Source: Escherichia hormaechei_A (GTDB lineage Bacteria; Pseudomonadota; Gammaproteobacteria; Enterobacterales; Enterobacteriaceae). Taken from it: a DNA stretch of 64,000 nt. The notes below the pieces were generated by a model. That model was not told the origin of the DNA, did no database searches, and worked only from the letters and a program-made list of their open reading frames with translations. The translations under genes and the position numbers were made by a program. This document shows, in pieces, positions 1-8,490 of this stretch (its first letter is position 1; every line of letters starts with the position of its first letter). The stretch spans positions 1-64,000 of the forward strand of contig CP170191.1 of NCBI GenBank assembly GCA_042434945.1, written 5' to 3'.

Positions 1-202
1 CTTTCAGGCCGGCAGATTCGACGATCGCCTGCACGTTTTCCAGCGACTGACGCGCCTGCGCCGCTACGTCGGCTGGCACTTCACCGGTTTTTGGGTTCAC
101 CGGGATCTGACCAGAAGTGATGATCATGCTGCCCAGATCAACGCCCTGAACGTATGGGCCGATAGCCGCTGGTGCATTTTCCGTCGCGAGTACTTTGCTC
201 AT
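1..202 (-). CDS. ridA: RidA/YjgF reactive-intermediate deaminase, partial
   Basis: N-terminal part of a RidA protein running off the left edge. The reverse-strand reading from the ATG at 200-202 gives MSKVLATENAPAAIGPYVQG, then a conserved IITSGQIPVNPKTG stretch, which is the RidA/YjgF start. RidA hydrolyses reactive enamine/imine intermediates (2-aminoacrylate) made by PLP enzymes such as threonine dehydratase. It lies directly downstream of pyrBI, as in E. coli and Salmonella. A good AGAAAAA-type purine tract precedes the start. The C-terminal half is outside the window. Confidence 0.93.
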   Translation of the reverse strand, partial: MSKVLATENAPAAIGPYVQGVDLGSMIITSGQIPVNPKTGEVPADVAAQARQSLENVQAIVESAGLK

Positions 203-275
203 TTTTTCTCCAGAATTACAGCGTTAAGAATGTTCCCGGCCATTATAACAGCCGGGATTTCATTACCAACCTCAA

Positions 276-737
276 TTAGTTGGCCAGCACCACATAATGA
301 GAAAACTCTTTTTCGCAGTATTTGCATTTGAGTGCAATGTCATTGGCGCGTTTTTTCACTGCGAAACTGGAGGAAACCGGCTCAGCATGACTGATGCAGT
401 TGCTGTTCGGGCAGACCAGCACGCTTTCGATGCGATCCGGCAGGCTTGGGCGGGATTTGCCCACCACGTCGTAATCGTCGATGCGGTTAACCGTGGCGTC
501 CGGCGCGTACAGAGACAGCTGGTTGACCTGCTCGTCGGTCAGGAAAGTGTTCTCGATCTTGATCAGGTCTTTACGGCCCATTTCGCCCGACGGCAGGTTC
601 AGGCCGATGGTGATGCGCTGGTCGGTTTCAGTCAGTTTGAACAGCGTCAGCAGCTTAAAGCCCACCTGCGCAGGGATGTGGTCAATCACGGTGCCACGCT
701 TGATGGCTTCAACCTGGAGTTTGTTATCGTGTGTCAT
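276..737 (-). CDS. pyrI: Aspartate carbamoyltransferase regulatory chain
   Basis: A 153-residue protein beginning MTHDNKLQVEAIKRG, the usual length for PyrI. It is the allosteric subunit of aspartate transcarbamoylase and binds CTP/ATP at its N-terminal domain. The C-terminal zinc domain is visible as CPNSNC followed by CKYC, the four-cysteine site that holds the regulatory chain to PyrB. The gene starts 12 bases after pyrB on the same strand, so the two are co-transcribed and share the PyrL attenuator. Confidence 0.97.
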   Translation of the reverse strand: MTHDNKLQVEAIKRGTVIDHIPAQVGFKLLTLFKLTETDQRITIGLNLPSGEMGRKDLIKIENTFLTDEQVNQLSLYAPDATVNRIDDYDVVGKSRPSLPDRIESVLVCPNSNCISHAEPVSSSFAVKKRANDIALKCKYCEKEFSHYVVLAN

Positions 738-749
738 GGTCGTCTCCCC

Positions 750-1682
750 TTACAGAGCTAATTCGCGATTCAGAACCAGTGCCAGTAACGCCTGGCGGGC
801 GAAGATGCCGTTTCCGGCCTGCTGGAAGTACCAGGCGTGCGGCGTTTTATCCACGTCTGTGGTGATCTCATCGATGCGCGGCAGCGGGTGCAGCACCTTC
901 ATGTTGTCGCGCGCGCCCTCGAGGTCGCTGGCGCGCAGGACGAACTGCGCCTTCACGTTGGCGTACTCGGATGGGTCAAGACGCTCTTTCTGCACGCGGG
1001 TCATGTAGAGAATATCCACGTTGCCCATCACTTCTTCGATGCTGGCGTGCAGGCTCCACGCGATGCCTTTTTCGTCCAGCATATCGAGAATGTACTGCGG
1101 CATCGCCAGCGCGTCCGGCGCGATGAAGAAGAAGCGGTTGCCGTTAAATTTCGCCAGCGCCTGGGTCAGGGAATGGACGGTGCGGCCATATTTCAGGTCG
1201 CCGACCATGGCGATGTTCAGGTTCTCAAGCGTGCCCTGCGTCTCCCGAATGGTGAACAGATCCAGCAGGGTCTGCGTCGGGTGCTGGTTGGCACCGTCAC
1301 CGGCGTTCAGCACCGGAATGCCGCCGGAAAACTCGGTCGCCAGACGCGCCGCGCCCTCCTGCGGGTGGCGCATCACAATCGCGTCCACGTAGGTACTGAT
1401 AACCGAAATGGTATCCGCCAGGGTCTCGCCTTTTTTGCCCAGCGACGTGTTGCTGCTGTCCGAGAAGCCCACCACGCTCGCCCCGAGGCGGTGCATGGAG
1501 GTTTCAAAGGAGAGGCGGGTGCGGGTGGAGGCTTCGAAGAAGCAGCTCGCAATCACCTTGTGCTTCAGCAGCTCCGGTTGCGGATTGGCCTTCAGTTTTG
1601 CCGCGGTTTCCAGAACCAGTTCCAGCTCTTCGCGGCTGAGGTCGTTTATGGAAATGATGTGTTTTTGATAAAGCGGATTCAT
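750..1682 (-). CDS. pyrB: Aspartate carbamoyltransferase catalytic chain
   Basis: A 310-residue catalytic subunit that makes N-carbamoyl-L-aspartate from carbamoyl phosphate and aspartate, the committed step of pyrimidine synthesis. The carbamoyl-phosphate loop EASTRTRLSFETSMHRLGA is intact, as is the HPLPR motif (VLHPLPRIDEI) near the C-terminus. It begins just after the attenuator hairpin and is the first structural gene of pyrBI. The length and start (MNPLYQKHIISINDL) match the enterobacterial family. Confidence 0.98.
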   Translation of the reverse strand: MNPLYQKHIISINDLSREELELVLETAAKLKANPQPELLKHKVIASCFFEASTRTRLSFETSMHRLGASVVGFSDSSNTSLGKKGETLADTISVISTYVDAIVMRHPQEGAARLATEFSGGIPVLNAGDGANQHPTQTLLDLFTIRETQGTLENLNIAMVGDLKYGRTVHSLTQALAKFNGNRFFFIAPDALAMPQYILDMLDEKGIAWSLHASIEEVMGNVDILYMTRVQKERLDPSEYANVKAQFVLRASDLEGARDNMKVLHPLPRIDEITTDVDKTPHAWYFQQAGNGIFARQALLALVLNRELAL

Positions 1683-1703
1683 GTTTATCTCCTGACGCCG
1701 GGC

Positions 1704-1730
1704 AAAAAAAAGCCCCTCAAATGAGGGGCT
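1704..1730 (-). terminator. pyrBI attenuator
   Basis: On the reverse strand AGCCCCTCAAATGAGGGGCT-type arms (1711-1730) form a tight hairpin followed by a run of T (1704-1710). It lies between the leader peptide and pyrB and overlaps the pyrL stop codon. In enteric bacteria UTP level sets polymerase pausing, so that the PyrL-translating ribosome prevents this hairpin when UTP is low. The arrangement here fits that mechanism. Confidence 0.93.
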
Positions 1731-1821
1731 CTGGGAATAGGTTTAGCAACGGGAAGAAAAACGGCAGGCCAGCGTCTGATTTCAGACGCGGTAAGACGAT
1801 ATGTCGTACACGCTTGACCAT
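1717..1821 (-). CDS. pyrL: pyrBI operon leader peptide
   Basis: A 34-residue leader beginning MVKRVRHIVLPRLKSDAG, followed by LPFFFPLLNLFPEPLI. This matches the E. coli PyrL N-terminus (MV-CVRH-VLPRLK-DAGLPFFFPL), but it is shorter, ending inside the attenuator loop. The ATG at 1819-1821 is preceded by a strong GGAGGAA. The U-rich codons (Phe-Phe-Phe) are where polymerase pausing couples to UTP supply. An upstream in-frame Met is less likely because it lacks this ribosome site and homology. Confidence 0.9.
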   Translation of the reverse strand: MVKRVRHIVLPRLKSDAGLPFFFPLLNLFPEPLI

Positions 1822-1921
1822 GCTTCCTCCCGGCAAATTGTCGGGCATTATACGCAGCTCGCTTTTGGGATCAAGCGATTTAATGCACGCTTTACTCAAT
1901 GCAAACGGTTCTTTATGAATA

Positions 1922-2401
1922 TTAATGCGTTCTTAGTAAATAATTAATTTGCTTATGCACCAGCGCGGTGCGCTTCACCACGCGGGGCGCGACCCAGACA
2001 ATACTGCTTCCGGCCACCACGCCTAAAATTTCCGGTAACTGGTGATAATCCAGAATACGCGCCACCGCGCGGCCATATCCGGCGACGGTATGGATAAGGA
2101 TAAATTCGCTGTTGTGCTCCACGCTCACCACCATTTCAGAGACGGTACGCGCCGCGTCGGGGGCCGGGCGCAGCTGGGGATTCAGCGAATAAATCTTTAG
2201 CCCTTTGGCATTGCGAATTTTTATGACACCGAGCAACTTGAGCAGACGTGAAACGGTGGACTGGCTGATGGTCTCAAAACCCCGCTCCTGTAAGTCGCGG
2301 CGGATCTCCTCCTGGGAGAGATAGCTCTTTTCCGCGATCAGACGCTGGCAGACCGTTAGCTGTAGTTGCTCTTTGGGAGAGTACTCTTCGTAATCCATCA
2401 T
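1922..2401 (-). CDS. ArgR-family regulator of the arginine deiminase cluster
   Basis: About 159 residues. It has an N-terminal winged helix (LSQEEIRRDLQERGFETIS, then STVSRLLKLLG) of the ArgR DNA-binding type and a C-terminal domain (TVAGYGRAVARILDY...ILGVVAGSSIVWVAPR) resembling the hexamerising, arginine-binding domain. It is the last gene of the ADI cluster between pyrB and argI, the place where Salmonella carries an ArgR paralogue. The start is uncertain: in-frame ATGs at 2410, 2401 and 2398 are all possible. 2401 is chosen because GGGA lies just upstream and it gives a normal ArgR length. Confidence 0.85.
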   Translation of the reverse strand: MMDYEEYSPKEQLQLTVCQRLIAEKSYLSQEEIRRDLQERGFETISQSTVSRLLKLLGVIKIRNAKGLKIYSLNPQLRPAPDAARTVSEMVVSVEHNSEFILIHTVAGYGRAVARILDYHQLPEILGVVAGSSIVWVAPRVVKRTALVHKQINYLLRTH

Positions 2402-2448
2402 AGTTCCCATATCAGTTCCCGAAATAACCGGTGGCACCGCACCGATCC

Positions 2449-2480
2449 GTAGGCCGGATAAGCGCAGCGCCATCCGGCAA
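2449..2480. repeat. REP-type palindrome
   Basis: The arms GCCGGAT and ATCCGGC flank AAGCGCAGCGCC, the typical layout of an enterobacterial REP/PU element. It sits between the stop codon of the YfcC-type carrier gene and the ArgR-like gene, where such elements usually stabilise mRNA 3' ends. Confidence 0.8.
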
Positions 2481-2481
2481 A

Positions 2482-3885
2482 TTACAACAGGGCGCCCAGG
2501 CTTAACGCCACCATAATCACCACCGTTAAAATCCCCAGCAGCGGCGCGACCCATTTCAGATAGCGCACGTAGGGCACGCGGGCGATAGCCAGCCCGCCCA
2601 TCACGACGGCAGAGGTGGGAGTGATCAGGTTAACGATGCCGGACGCCGACTGGTAAGCCGTAACCACCAGGTCGCGGTTGACGTTAGCGAAATCGGCAAG
2701 GGGCGCCATGATCGGCATCGTCAGAACGGCCAGGCCGGACGAAGAAGGCACAAGAAACGACAGCACCACTTCCAGCCAGTACATCACGTTGATGAACGCC
2801 ACCGTCGACAATCCGGTGACCATTCCCTCGGCGCTGTGCAAAATGGTGTGGGTAATCATGCCCTTATCCATGATCACTACGATACCGCGCGCGATGCCGA
2901 TAATCAGCGCGACGCCCAGCAAATCTCGCGCGCCGTTGATAAAGGTTGAGGTCAGCTCCTCTTCGCTCATGCGGGCGATCAGCCCGACGATAATCGCGCT
3001 GGCGAGGAACACCGCCGAGATCTCCGCCATCCACCAGCCCAGCACCGCCACGCCGTAGATCATCACCGCGAAGGCGAGGGCGAAGATCACCAGGATGAGT
3101 TTGCGCACCGGGGTAAACTCCAGCGACTGCTCGCCCTTGTTGCCGAGGAAGTGGGCGCGGTTCTCTTCCTGCTTATCCGCCACGATCGACAGCGACGGAT
3201 CCTTGCGCACCTTGCGGGCATAGCGCATTACCCACGCCACGCAGATGATCCAGCCGATCACCAGCAGCGCGATGCGCAACATGATGCCGTTGGTGAAGGG
3301 GATCCCGGCGGCGTTGGCGGCGATCACCGTGGCGAACGGGTTGATGGTGGAGCCGAGGGTGCCGATCCCCGCGCCGAGCAGCACGGTGGACGCAGCAACC
3401 ACCGGATCGAACCGCGCCGCCAGCATCACCGGCACCAGTAAGGTATAGAAGGGCAGCGACTCTTCTGCCATGCCGTAAATCGTGCCGCCTGCGGCAAACA
3501 GCGCCATCAGGATCGGGATCATCCACTCTTCGCGGCCGCGTAGTCGGGTGGTGACGCGCTCGATCCCGGCGTCTATCGCCCCGGTTTTAGTGACGATCCC
3601 GAGGAATCCCCCGATGATCAGAATAAACAGCGCCACGTCGATCGCCCCGGCCTGGCCGGATTCCGGATCGTAGAGCCCGGCAATCGGCGCCATCAGCACC
3701 GAAACCAGCCCCTGCGGGTGCGCTGCCACGTGCGCGTAGGTGCCAGCAACCGGCACTTCTTTACCGAGCGCCTCGTTCATTGCCATATGGTACTGCCCGG
3801 CCGGAACAATCCACGTCAGCACGGCAACCACGGCAATCAGAAAAAAGAGAATGGTGTAAGCGGAGGGAAACTTGAACTTGCCCAT
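2482..3885 (-). CDS. YfcC-family carrier, probable arginine/ornithine exchanger
   Basis: About 467 residues with roughly 12 hydrophobic segments, the first at YTILFFLIAVVAVLTWIV. It belongs to the YfcC (DcuC/ArcD-like) family of inner-membrane carriers. Its place inside the ADI operon, between the carbamoyltransferase and the ArgR-like gene, suggests arginine uptake coupled to ornithine export. That substrate is inferred from context, not from a motif. The start at 3885 (MGKFKFPSAY) is preferred over an earlier Met because AGGAGAAC lies at the right distance. Confidence 0.85.
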   Translation of the reverse strand: MGKFKFPSAYTILFFLIAVVAVLTWIVPAGQYHMAMNEALGKEVPVAGTYAHVAAHPQGLVSVLMAPIAGLYDPESGQAGAIDVALFILIIGGFLGIVTKTGAIDAGIERVTTRLRGREEWMIPILMALFAAGGTIYGMAEESLPFYTLLVPVMLAARFDPVVAASTVLLGAGIGTLGSTINPFATVIAANAAGIPFTNGIMLRIALLVIGWIICVAWVMRYARKVRKDPSLSIVADKQEENRAHFLGNKGEQSLEFTPVRKLILVIFALAFAVMIYGVAVLGWWMAEISAVFLASAIIVGLIARMSEEELTSTFINGARDLLGVALIIGIARGIVVIMDKGMITHTILHSAEGMVTGLSTVAFINVMYWLEVVLSFLVPSSSGLAVLTMPIMAPLADFANVNRDLVVTAYQSASGIVNLITPTSAVVMGGLAIARVPYVRYLKWVAPLLGILTVVIMVALSLGALL

Positions 3886-3931
3886 GATGTTCTCCTGAAC
3901 CCGGCGCACCCCGCGGCGCGCCGGGCGGTGA

Positions 3932-4936
3932 TTAGTCGCCGAGTGTCGCCACCATGACCGCTTTAATGGTGTGCATGCGGTTCTCTGCTTCGTCGAAGAC
4001 GATGGAGTTCGGTGATTCGAAGACCTCTTCCGTCACTTCCAGCCCCTTCAGGCCGTACGCCATTTCGATTTCGCGGCCCACTTTGGTGTGCTCGTTGTGG
4101 AACGCCGGCAGGCAGTGCATGAACTTGACGTTCGGGTTACCGGTGGCCTTCATCACGTCCGCGTTGATCTGATACGGCTTCATCAGGCTAACGCGCTCGG
4201 CCCAGGCTTCCTTCGGCTCACCCATGGAAACCCACACGTCGGTGTAGAGGAAATCGGTGCCCTGCACGCCTTCCTCCACGTCGTCGGTGAGGGTGATGCG
4301 CGCGCCGGTCTCTTTGGCGATGGCGCGGCACTGCTCAACCAGGCCCGCCTCCGGCCAGAAGGATTTCGGTGCAACCAGGCGGATATCCATCCCCATTTTG
4401 GCCGCGCCGACCATCAGGGAGTTGCCCATGTTGTTCCGCGCGTCGCCCAGGTAAGCAAAGCTCAGCTCCGGCAGGGTTTTGCCCGGAGAGTGCTCCAGCA
4501 TGGTCATCAGGTCGGCGAGAATTTGGGTGGGGTGGAACTCGTCGGTCAGGCCGTTCCACACCGGCACGCCCGCGTACTCGCCCAGCTCTTCAACGATGGC
4601 CTGGCCGTAGCCGCGATACTCGATGCCGTCATACATGCGGCCCAGCACGCGCGCGGTGTCCTTCATCGACTCTTTGTGGCCAATCTGCGAACCGCTTGGG
4701 CCGAGGTAGGTGACCTGCGCGCCCTGGTCGAACGCACCCACTTCGAAGGCGCAGCGGGTGCGGGTGGAGGTTTTTTCAAAGATCAGGGCGATGTTTTTCC
4801 CGACCAGGGTTTGTTTTTCGCGTCCGGCTTTTTTGGCGGCCTTCAGCTCGATGGCGAGATCGATCAGGTACTGGATCTCCGCCGGGGTGTAGTCCAGCAG
4901 TTTCAGGAAGTTGCGGTTTTTCAGGTTAATGGTCAT
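3932..4936 (-). CDS. arcB: Ornithine carbamoyltransferase, ADI-operon copy
   Basis: A 334-residue ornithine carbamoyltransferase with an intact STRTR carbamoyl-phosphate loop (FEKTSTRTRCAFEV), the FHPTQ motif and the catalytic HCLP motif (FMHCLPAFHNEH). In the ADI pathway it works catabolically, turning citrulline and phosphate into ornithine and carbamoyl phosphate. The ATG at 4936 follows AAGGATTTCCCC. This copy matters because the second copy, argI, appears broken in this sequence, so this one may be the only functional OTC encoded here. Confidence 0.95.
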   Translation of the reverse strand: MTINLKNRNFLKLLDYTPAEIQYLIDLAIELKAAKKAGREKQTLVGKNIALIFEKTSTRTRCAFEVGAFDQGAQVTYLGPSGSQIGHKESMKDTARVLGRMYDGIEYRGYGQAIVEELGEYAGVPVWNGLTDEFHPTQILADLMTMLEHSPGKTLPELSFAYLGDARNNMGNSLMVGAAKMGMDIRLVAPKSFWPEAGLVEQCRAIAKETGARITLTDDVEEGVQGTDFLYTDVWVSMGEPKEAWAERVSLMKPYQINADVMKATGNPNVKFMHCLPAFHNEHTKVGREIEMAYGLKGLEVTEEVFESPNSIVFDEAENRMHTIKAVMVATLGD

Positions 4937-4971
4937 GGGGAAATCCTTTTTAAAATTTGTGCTGTCTGATG

Positions 4972-5018
4972 CCCTCACCCCGGCCCTCTCCCTTTGGGAG
5001 AGGGTTAGGGTGAGGGGA
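4972..5018. repeat. Dispersed CCCTCTCCC palindromic repeat
   Basis: CCCTCACCC and GGGTGAGGG arms enclose a second inverted pair, CCCTCTCCC and GGGAGAGGG, giving a long imperfect hairpin between arcB and arcC. The same unit recurs at 8296-8375 and 15578-15613, so it is a dispersed intergenic element of this genome. Here it sits inside an operon and could affect relative expression of the flanking genes. Confidence 0.8.
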
Positions 5019-5025
5019 AAACGAC

Positions 5026-5937
5026 TCAGTTACGAATCAACGTGCCTTTCTCGCCCGCCAGGATCTCCGCGCCGTCATTCAGCGCGCCGATCCCGGCTAT
5101 CCCATTGCAGGCTTCAACGAACTCGCGGCAGGCGGCCACTTTCGGCCCCATCGATCCGGCGTCGAACTGCATGCCTCTGAGCAGCTCCGGCGTCACCTGC
5201 GCCAGCGGGCGCTGGGTTGGCTTGCCCCAGTCGAGGTACACCGCGTCGGCATCGGTGAGGATCAGCAGGGCATCGGCCTCGATCTGGCGCGCCAGCAGGG
5301 CGGCGGAGAGGTCTTTGTCGATCACCGCCTCGATGCCGCGATAGCCGTTGGCGTTTTCCACCACCGGCACGCCACCGCCGCCGTTGCAGATCACCAGGTG
5401 GTCGCGCTGAATCAGCGCCGTGATGGCGTCACTCTCGACGATGCGCTTCGGCTGCGGCGACGGCACCACGCGGCGGAAGTAGCTACCGTCGGCCTTAAAC
5501 ACCCAGCCTTTTTCCGCGGCCAGCGCTTTAGCCTGGGCTTCGCTGTAGACCGGGCCGATGTACTTGGTCGGGTTGCTGAACGCCGGGTCGGCGGCGTCCA
5601 CTTCCACCTGCGTGAGCAGGACGCTGACCTCGCGCTGGGGCAGATTGTTTTTCAGCGCCTGCTGGAGCATGTAGCCGATCATTCCCTGGCTTTCGGCGCC
5701 AAGAACGTCCAGCGGGTAGGGAGTGACTTTGTCGTAGGCGCTGTTTTGCAGCGCCAGCAGTCCGACCTGCGGGCCGTTGCCGTGCACCAGCACCACGCGC
5801 CACTGTTCCGTTAAGCCGGCGATGGTGCGGGCGGCCTGCTCAATGTTCTGGCGCTGGATGTCCGCTTCAAGCGGCTCGCCGCGCTTGAGCAGCGCGTTGC
5901 CGCCAAGGGCCACAACCAGAGTGGGTTTTCGTTCCAT
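5026..5937 (-). CDS. arcC: Carbamate kinase
   Basis: A 303-residue amino-acid kinase-family enzyme beginning MERKPTLVVALGGNALLKRG, with the phosphate-binding ALGGNAL signature, VVLVHGNGPQVG and a C-terminal GSMGPKVAACREFV segment. It makes ATP from carbamoyl phosphate and ADP, the energy-yielding last step of the ADI pathway. AAAGGAG precedes the start. It lies between arcA and the OTC gene, in the usual arcA–C–B arrangement. Confidence 0.95.
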   Translation of the reverse strand: MERKPTLVVALGGNALLKRGEPLEADIQRQNIEQAARTIAGLTEQWRVVLVHGNGPQVGLLALQNSAYDKVTPYPLDVLGAESQGMIGYMLQQALKNNLPQREVSVLLTQVEVDAADPAFSNPTKYIGPVYSEAQAKALAAEKGWVFKADGSYFRRVVPSPQPKRIVESDAITALIQRDHLVICNGGGGVPVVENANGYRGIEAVIDKDLSAALLARQIEADALLILTDADAVYLDWGKPTQRPLAQVTPELLRGMQFDAGSMGPKVAACREFVEACNGIAGIGALNDGAEILAGEKGTLIRN

Positions 5938-5947
5938 GATGGCTCCT

Positions 5948-7168
5948 TTAAATTCCGTCGCGTTCCAGTGGGCAGCTCATGCAGCGCGCGCCGCCGCGAC
6001 CGCGTCCCAGCTCGTCGCCCGGGATCGGCAGCACGGTGATGCCTGCTTTGTCGTACTTCTCGTTGGTCCAGACGTTGCGCTCGTAGCCGATCACCACGCC
6101 CGGGCGGAGGGTCAGGACGTTGTTAGCGTCGTTCCACTGCTCGCGTTCGGCTTCAAAGGCGTCGCCGCCGGTGGTGATCAGGCGGACGTGGTTAATGCCG
6201 AGGGCTTTCTCGATGGCGTGCAGCAGGTCGGTTTCCTGGGTGCGCAGCAGGCCGCCGCGTCCGTCCGGGGTGAGCGTCCAGCACTGGGCGTCCTTGCGCA
6301 CCACTTCCGGGTAAACGGAGAAGGTGTCCACGTCGATGTGGGTCATCACGGTGTCGAGGTGCATGCAGGAGCGGTGTTTCGGCAGCTCAACGGCAATCAC
6401 GCGCTCGGCCTGGCGATGTTTAAACAGGCTGTTGGCGAGGAACTCCACGCCCTGCGGCGTCGTGCGCTCGGACATGCCGATCAGTACCGCCCCGCGACCA
6501 ATCACTAATACGTCGCCGCCTTCTAATGTGGCGTGGTCGTAATTAATATTCTCGTCGCCGAAATACTTAATAAACTCGCCGTCGGCAAATGCGGGGTGCC
6601 AGCGATATATTGCCCGCAGGTTATTGGTTTCACGCTGGCGGGCGGGTTTCGCCATCGGATTAATGGAGACGCCGTTATATATCCAGCAGGAGGTATCGCG
6701 GGTAAATAAGTGGTTCGGCAGCGGCTTCATAATAAAATCATTCGCCGTGTGGGTATCGACCACCATATTTTTAATGGCCGCCGGAATTTCACCGTAGGTT
6801 AATCCGCCGCTTAATCTGCGCGCCAGTTCGCGGTGCGGCATATCCGCCAGCCAGCCGCGCACGTCGGCGGCAAAGGTTGGTCCCAGGCGATAGTCGGAGA
6901 TTTGTGTTTCAAGAAGCCAGGCTTTTGCTTCAGCAATATCAAGCGTTTGCGTAAGAAGGTCGGTCAACAGCAGGACTTCCACACCCTGCTCGCGCAGCGT
7001 GTTTGCGAAGATGTCATGCTCTTCACCCGCCCGTTCAACCGAGAGCACGTCATCAAATAGCAGCTCCTGACAGTTTGAGGGGGTTAACCGTTTCAGACTT
7101 AAATTAGGACGGTGCAGCATAACGCTACGCAATTGACCAATTTCAGAACCGACGTAATGCTTTTCCAT
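5948..7168 (-). CDS. arcA: Arginine deiminase
   Basis: A 406-residue enzyme that hydrolyses L-arginine to citrulline and ammonia. Family landmarks are visible: FTRDTSCW, EGGDVLVIGRG, MHLDTVMTHID, and the C-terminal RGGARCMSCP, in which Cys396 is the expected nucleophile. It is the first gene of the five-gene ADI operon, with a 10-base gap to arcC. A 675-base regulatory region with a CRP-like site lies upstream. The enzyme supports energy generation and acid defence under low oxygen. Confidence 0.96.
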   Translation of the reverse strand: MEKHYVGSEIGQLRSVMLHRPNLSLKRLTPSNCQELLFDDVLSVERAGEEHDIFANTLREQGVEVLLLTDLLTQTLDIAEAKAWLLETQISDYRLGPTFAADVRGWLADMPHRELARRLSGGLTYGEIPAAIKNMVVDTHTANDFIMKPLPNHLFTRDTSCWIYNGVSINPMAKPARQRETNNLRAIYRWHPAFADGEFIKYFGDENINYDHATLEGGDVLVIGRGAVLIGMSERTTPQGVEFLANSLFKHRQAERVIAVELPKHRSCMHLDTVMTHIDVDTFSVYPEVVRKDAQCWTLTPDGRGGLLRTQETDLLHAIEKALGINHVRLITTGGDAFEAEREQWNDANNVLTLRPGVVIGYERNVWTNEKYDKAGITVLPIPGDELGRGRGGARCMSCPLERDGI

Positions 7169-7289
7169 AATTATTCCTTTAACTTTTTTTCAGAATAAAA
7201 AGGGCATGCGCCATGTGATGTGTTTAATTTCATGGCGGCTAAGCTCAATTGATTTCGTGATTTATAGTAGGCGCTTAAATAATGGTTAT

Positions 7290-7305
7290 TGTGACATTGC
7301 TCACG
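7290..7305. promoter_or_regulatory. Candidate CRP site upstream of arcA
   Basis: TGTGACATTGCTCACG matches the CRP consensus TGTGA-N6-TCACA with one mismatch. It is centred about 130 bases upstream of the arcA start. Catabolite control of ADI operons is known in other bacteria. Its action here is inferred. Confidence 0.5.
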
Positions 7306-7810
7306 CGAAAACCGATATTGAGCAGTTTATTTTCAATTGCATGATTCGTATCAGATAATGATTAATTTCATATTATTAAGGGATGAATAGCTAAGCAGGA
7401 ACGGGTGGCAATATTTGAAGTTGTTATTATTTTGTAGAATCACATGCTTTGAAATATTTAGTTATGTTGTTGATTTTAATGGATAAAATGTTGTCACGGG
7501 AATAGCTATGCAATAATGACAGTTAACTATTTTTCACTTAAGAGAAATCAATAAATAATTATGGATTTTTAAAGGAAATAACCAAAGTGGTAAAGTGTGA
7601 TACACCAACAGGTTTTGTGAGCTATGTTTTAAATTCAGTGAGTTAGATCCTGTGTGCAAAGTGCATGAAATGAGGTTATGCATAACCACTGCATAAATGC
7701 CTGTGTGCAATTAACAGTGGATTAACACATTTCCCGATAAACATGCGCTGACGCAAATCTTGTCAAAAAAGGGCTGGTATGGAAGAGGCAATTCTCGTAT
7801 AAAACATAAA

Positions 7811-7829
7811 AATGAAACAATGTTTTAAT
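7811..7829. promoter_or_regulatory. Candidate KdgR-type operator
   Basis: AATGAAACAATGTTTTAAT is a near-palindrome very like the KdgR box (AATGAAACA-TGTTTCATT). It ends 14 bases before the ATG of the YhcH-family gene, where a bound repressor would block expression. KdgR controls 2-keto-3-deoxygluconate catabolism, and the downstream genes include keto-deoxy sugar-acid aldolase and dehydratase relatives. Confidence 0.45.
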
Positions 7830-7843
7830 CTGAGGGTTGTATC

Positions 7844-8296
7844 ATGATTATTGGCAATATTCATCATCTCCAGTCCTGGCTGCCAGAAGAGCTGCGCCAG
7901 GCCATTGAGCACGTTAAGGCCCACGTCACCGACGCAACGCCGACCGGTAAGCACGACATCAATGGCAACAGCCTGTTTTATCTGGTTTCGGAGGACATGA
8001 CCCAGCCGTTCGCCGAGCGTCGCGCTGAATACCATGCACGCTATCTGGATATTCAGATTGTGCTAAAAGGTCAGGAAGGGATGACCTTCAGTACCCTGCC
8101 GCACGGTACGCCGGACACCGACTGGCTGGCGGACAAAGACATCGCGTTCCTGCCGGAAGGCGAGCAGGAGAAAACCGTGGTGCTGAGCGAAGGGGATTTT
8201 GTAGTGTTCTGGCCGGGCGAAGTGCATAAGCCGCTGTGCGCGGCGGGAGCGCCGGCGCAGGTGCGTAAGGTTGTGGTGAAGATGCTGGTAGAGTAA
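7844..8296 (+). CDS. YhcH/YjgK/YiaL-family sugar protein
   Basis: A 150-residue cupin-like protein of the YhcH/YjgK/YiaL family. The conserved histidine-rich metal-site stretch YHARYLDIQIVLKGQEGM is present, as is FVVFWPGEVHKP near the end. Members occur next to sialic-acid, gulonate and xyloside genes and are thought to bind or isomerise sugar derivatives, but the reaction is not established. It stands alone, upstream of the yagEFGHI-type module. GAGGG precedes the ATG. In E. coli yjgK lies in the same argI–pyrB neighbourhood. Confidence 0.85.
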   Translation: MIIGNIHHLQSWLPEELRQAIEHVKAHVTDATPTGKHDINGNSLFYLVSEDMTQPFAERRAEYHARYLDIQIVLKGQEGMTFSTLPHGTPDTDWLADKDIAFLPEGEQEKTVVLSEGDFVVFWPGEVHKPLCAAGAPAQVRKVVVKMLVE

Positions 8297-8375
8297 CCCC
8301 TCACCCCGGCCCTCTCCCAAGGGGAGAGGGTGTAAAAGTTCCCTCTCCCCTTGGGAGAGGGTTAGGGTGAGGGAA
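8296..8375. repeat. Double CCCTCTCCC palindromic repeat
   Basis: Two copies of the CCCTCTCCC/GGGAGAGGG hairpin unit, with outer CCCTCACCC/GGGTGAGGG arms, directly follow the stop codon of the YhcH-type gene. This is the same element as at 4972-5018. It may act as a transcript-end structure. Confidence 0.8.
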
Positions 8376-8490
8376 CCAGACCGCACCCACGCATAATGTG
8401 ATCCAGCTTAAACTTCCCGCACTCCCTCCTCATCTCCCATTTACCTGCGCTTTTTCTGCGTCATAGTATGATCGTTAGATTAATGAACGC

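Larger units (their letters stand above)
7169..7843. promoter_or_regulatory. Divergent AT-rich regulatory region, arcA and yhcH-like gene
   Basis: This 675-base region has no credible gene. It is markedly AT-rich compared with its flanks. It must carry the promoter of the leftward ADI operon and of the rightward YhcH-type gene. A CRP-like site and a KdgR-like palindrome are listed separately. I looked for a clean FNR site and a full ARG box and found only half matches. Confidence 0.6.

Noticed and set aside
7250..7275. FNR site upstream of arcA
   Set aside because: TTGAT-N4 is followed by TGATT, not ATCAA; only one half-site fits.
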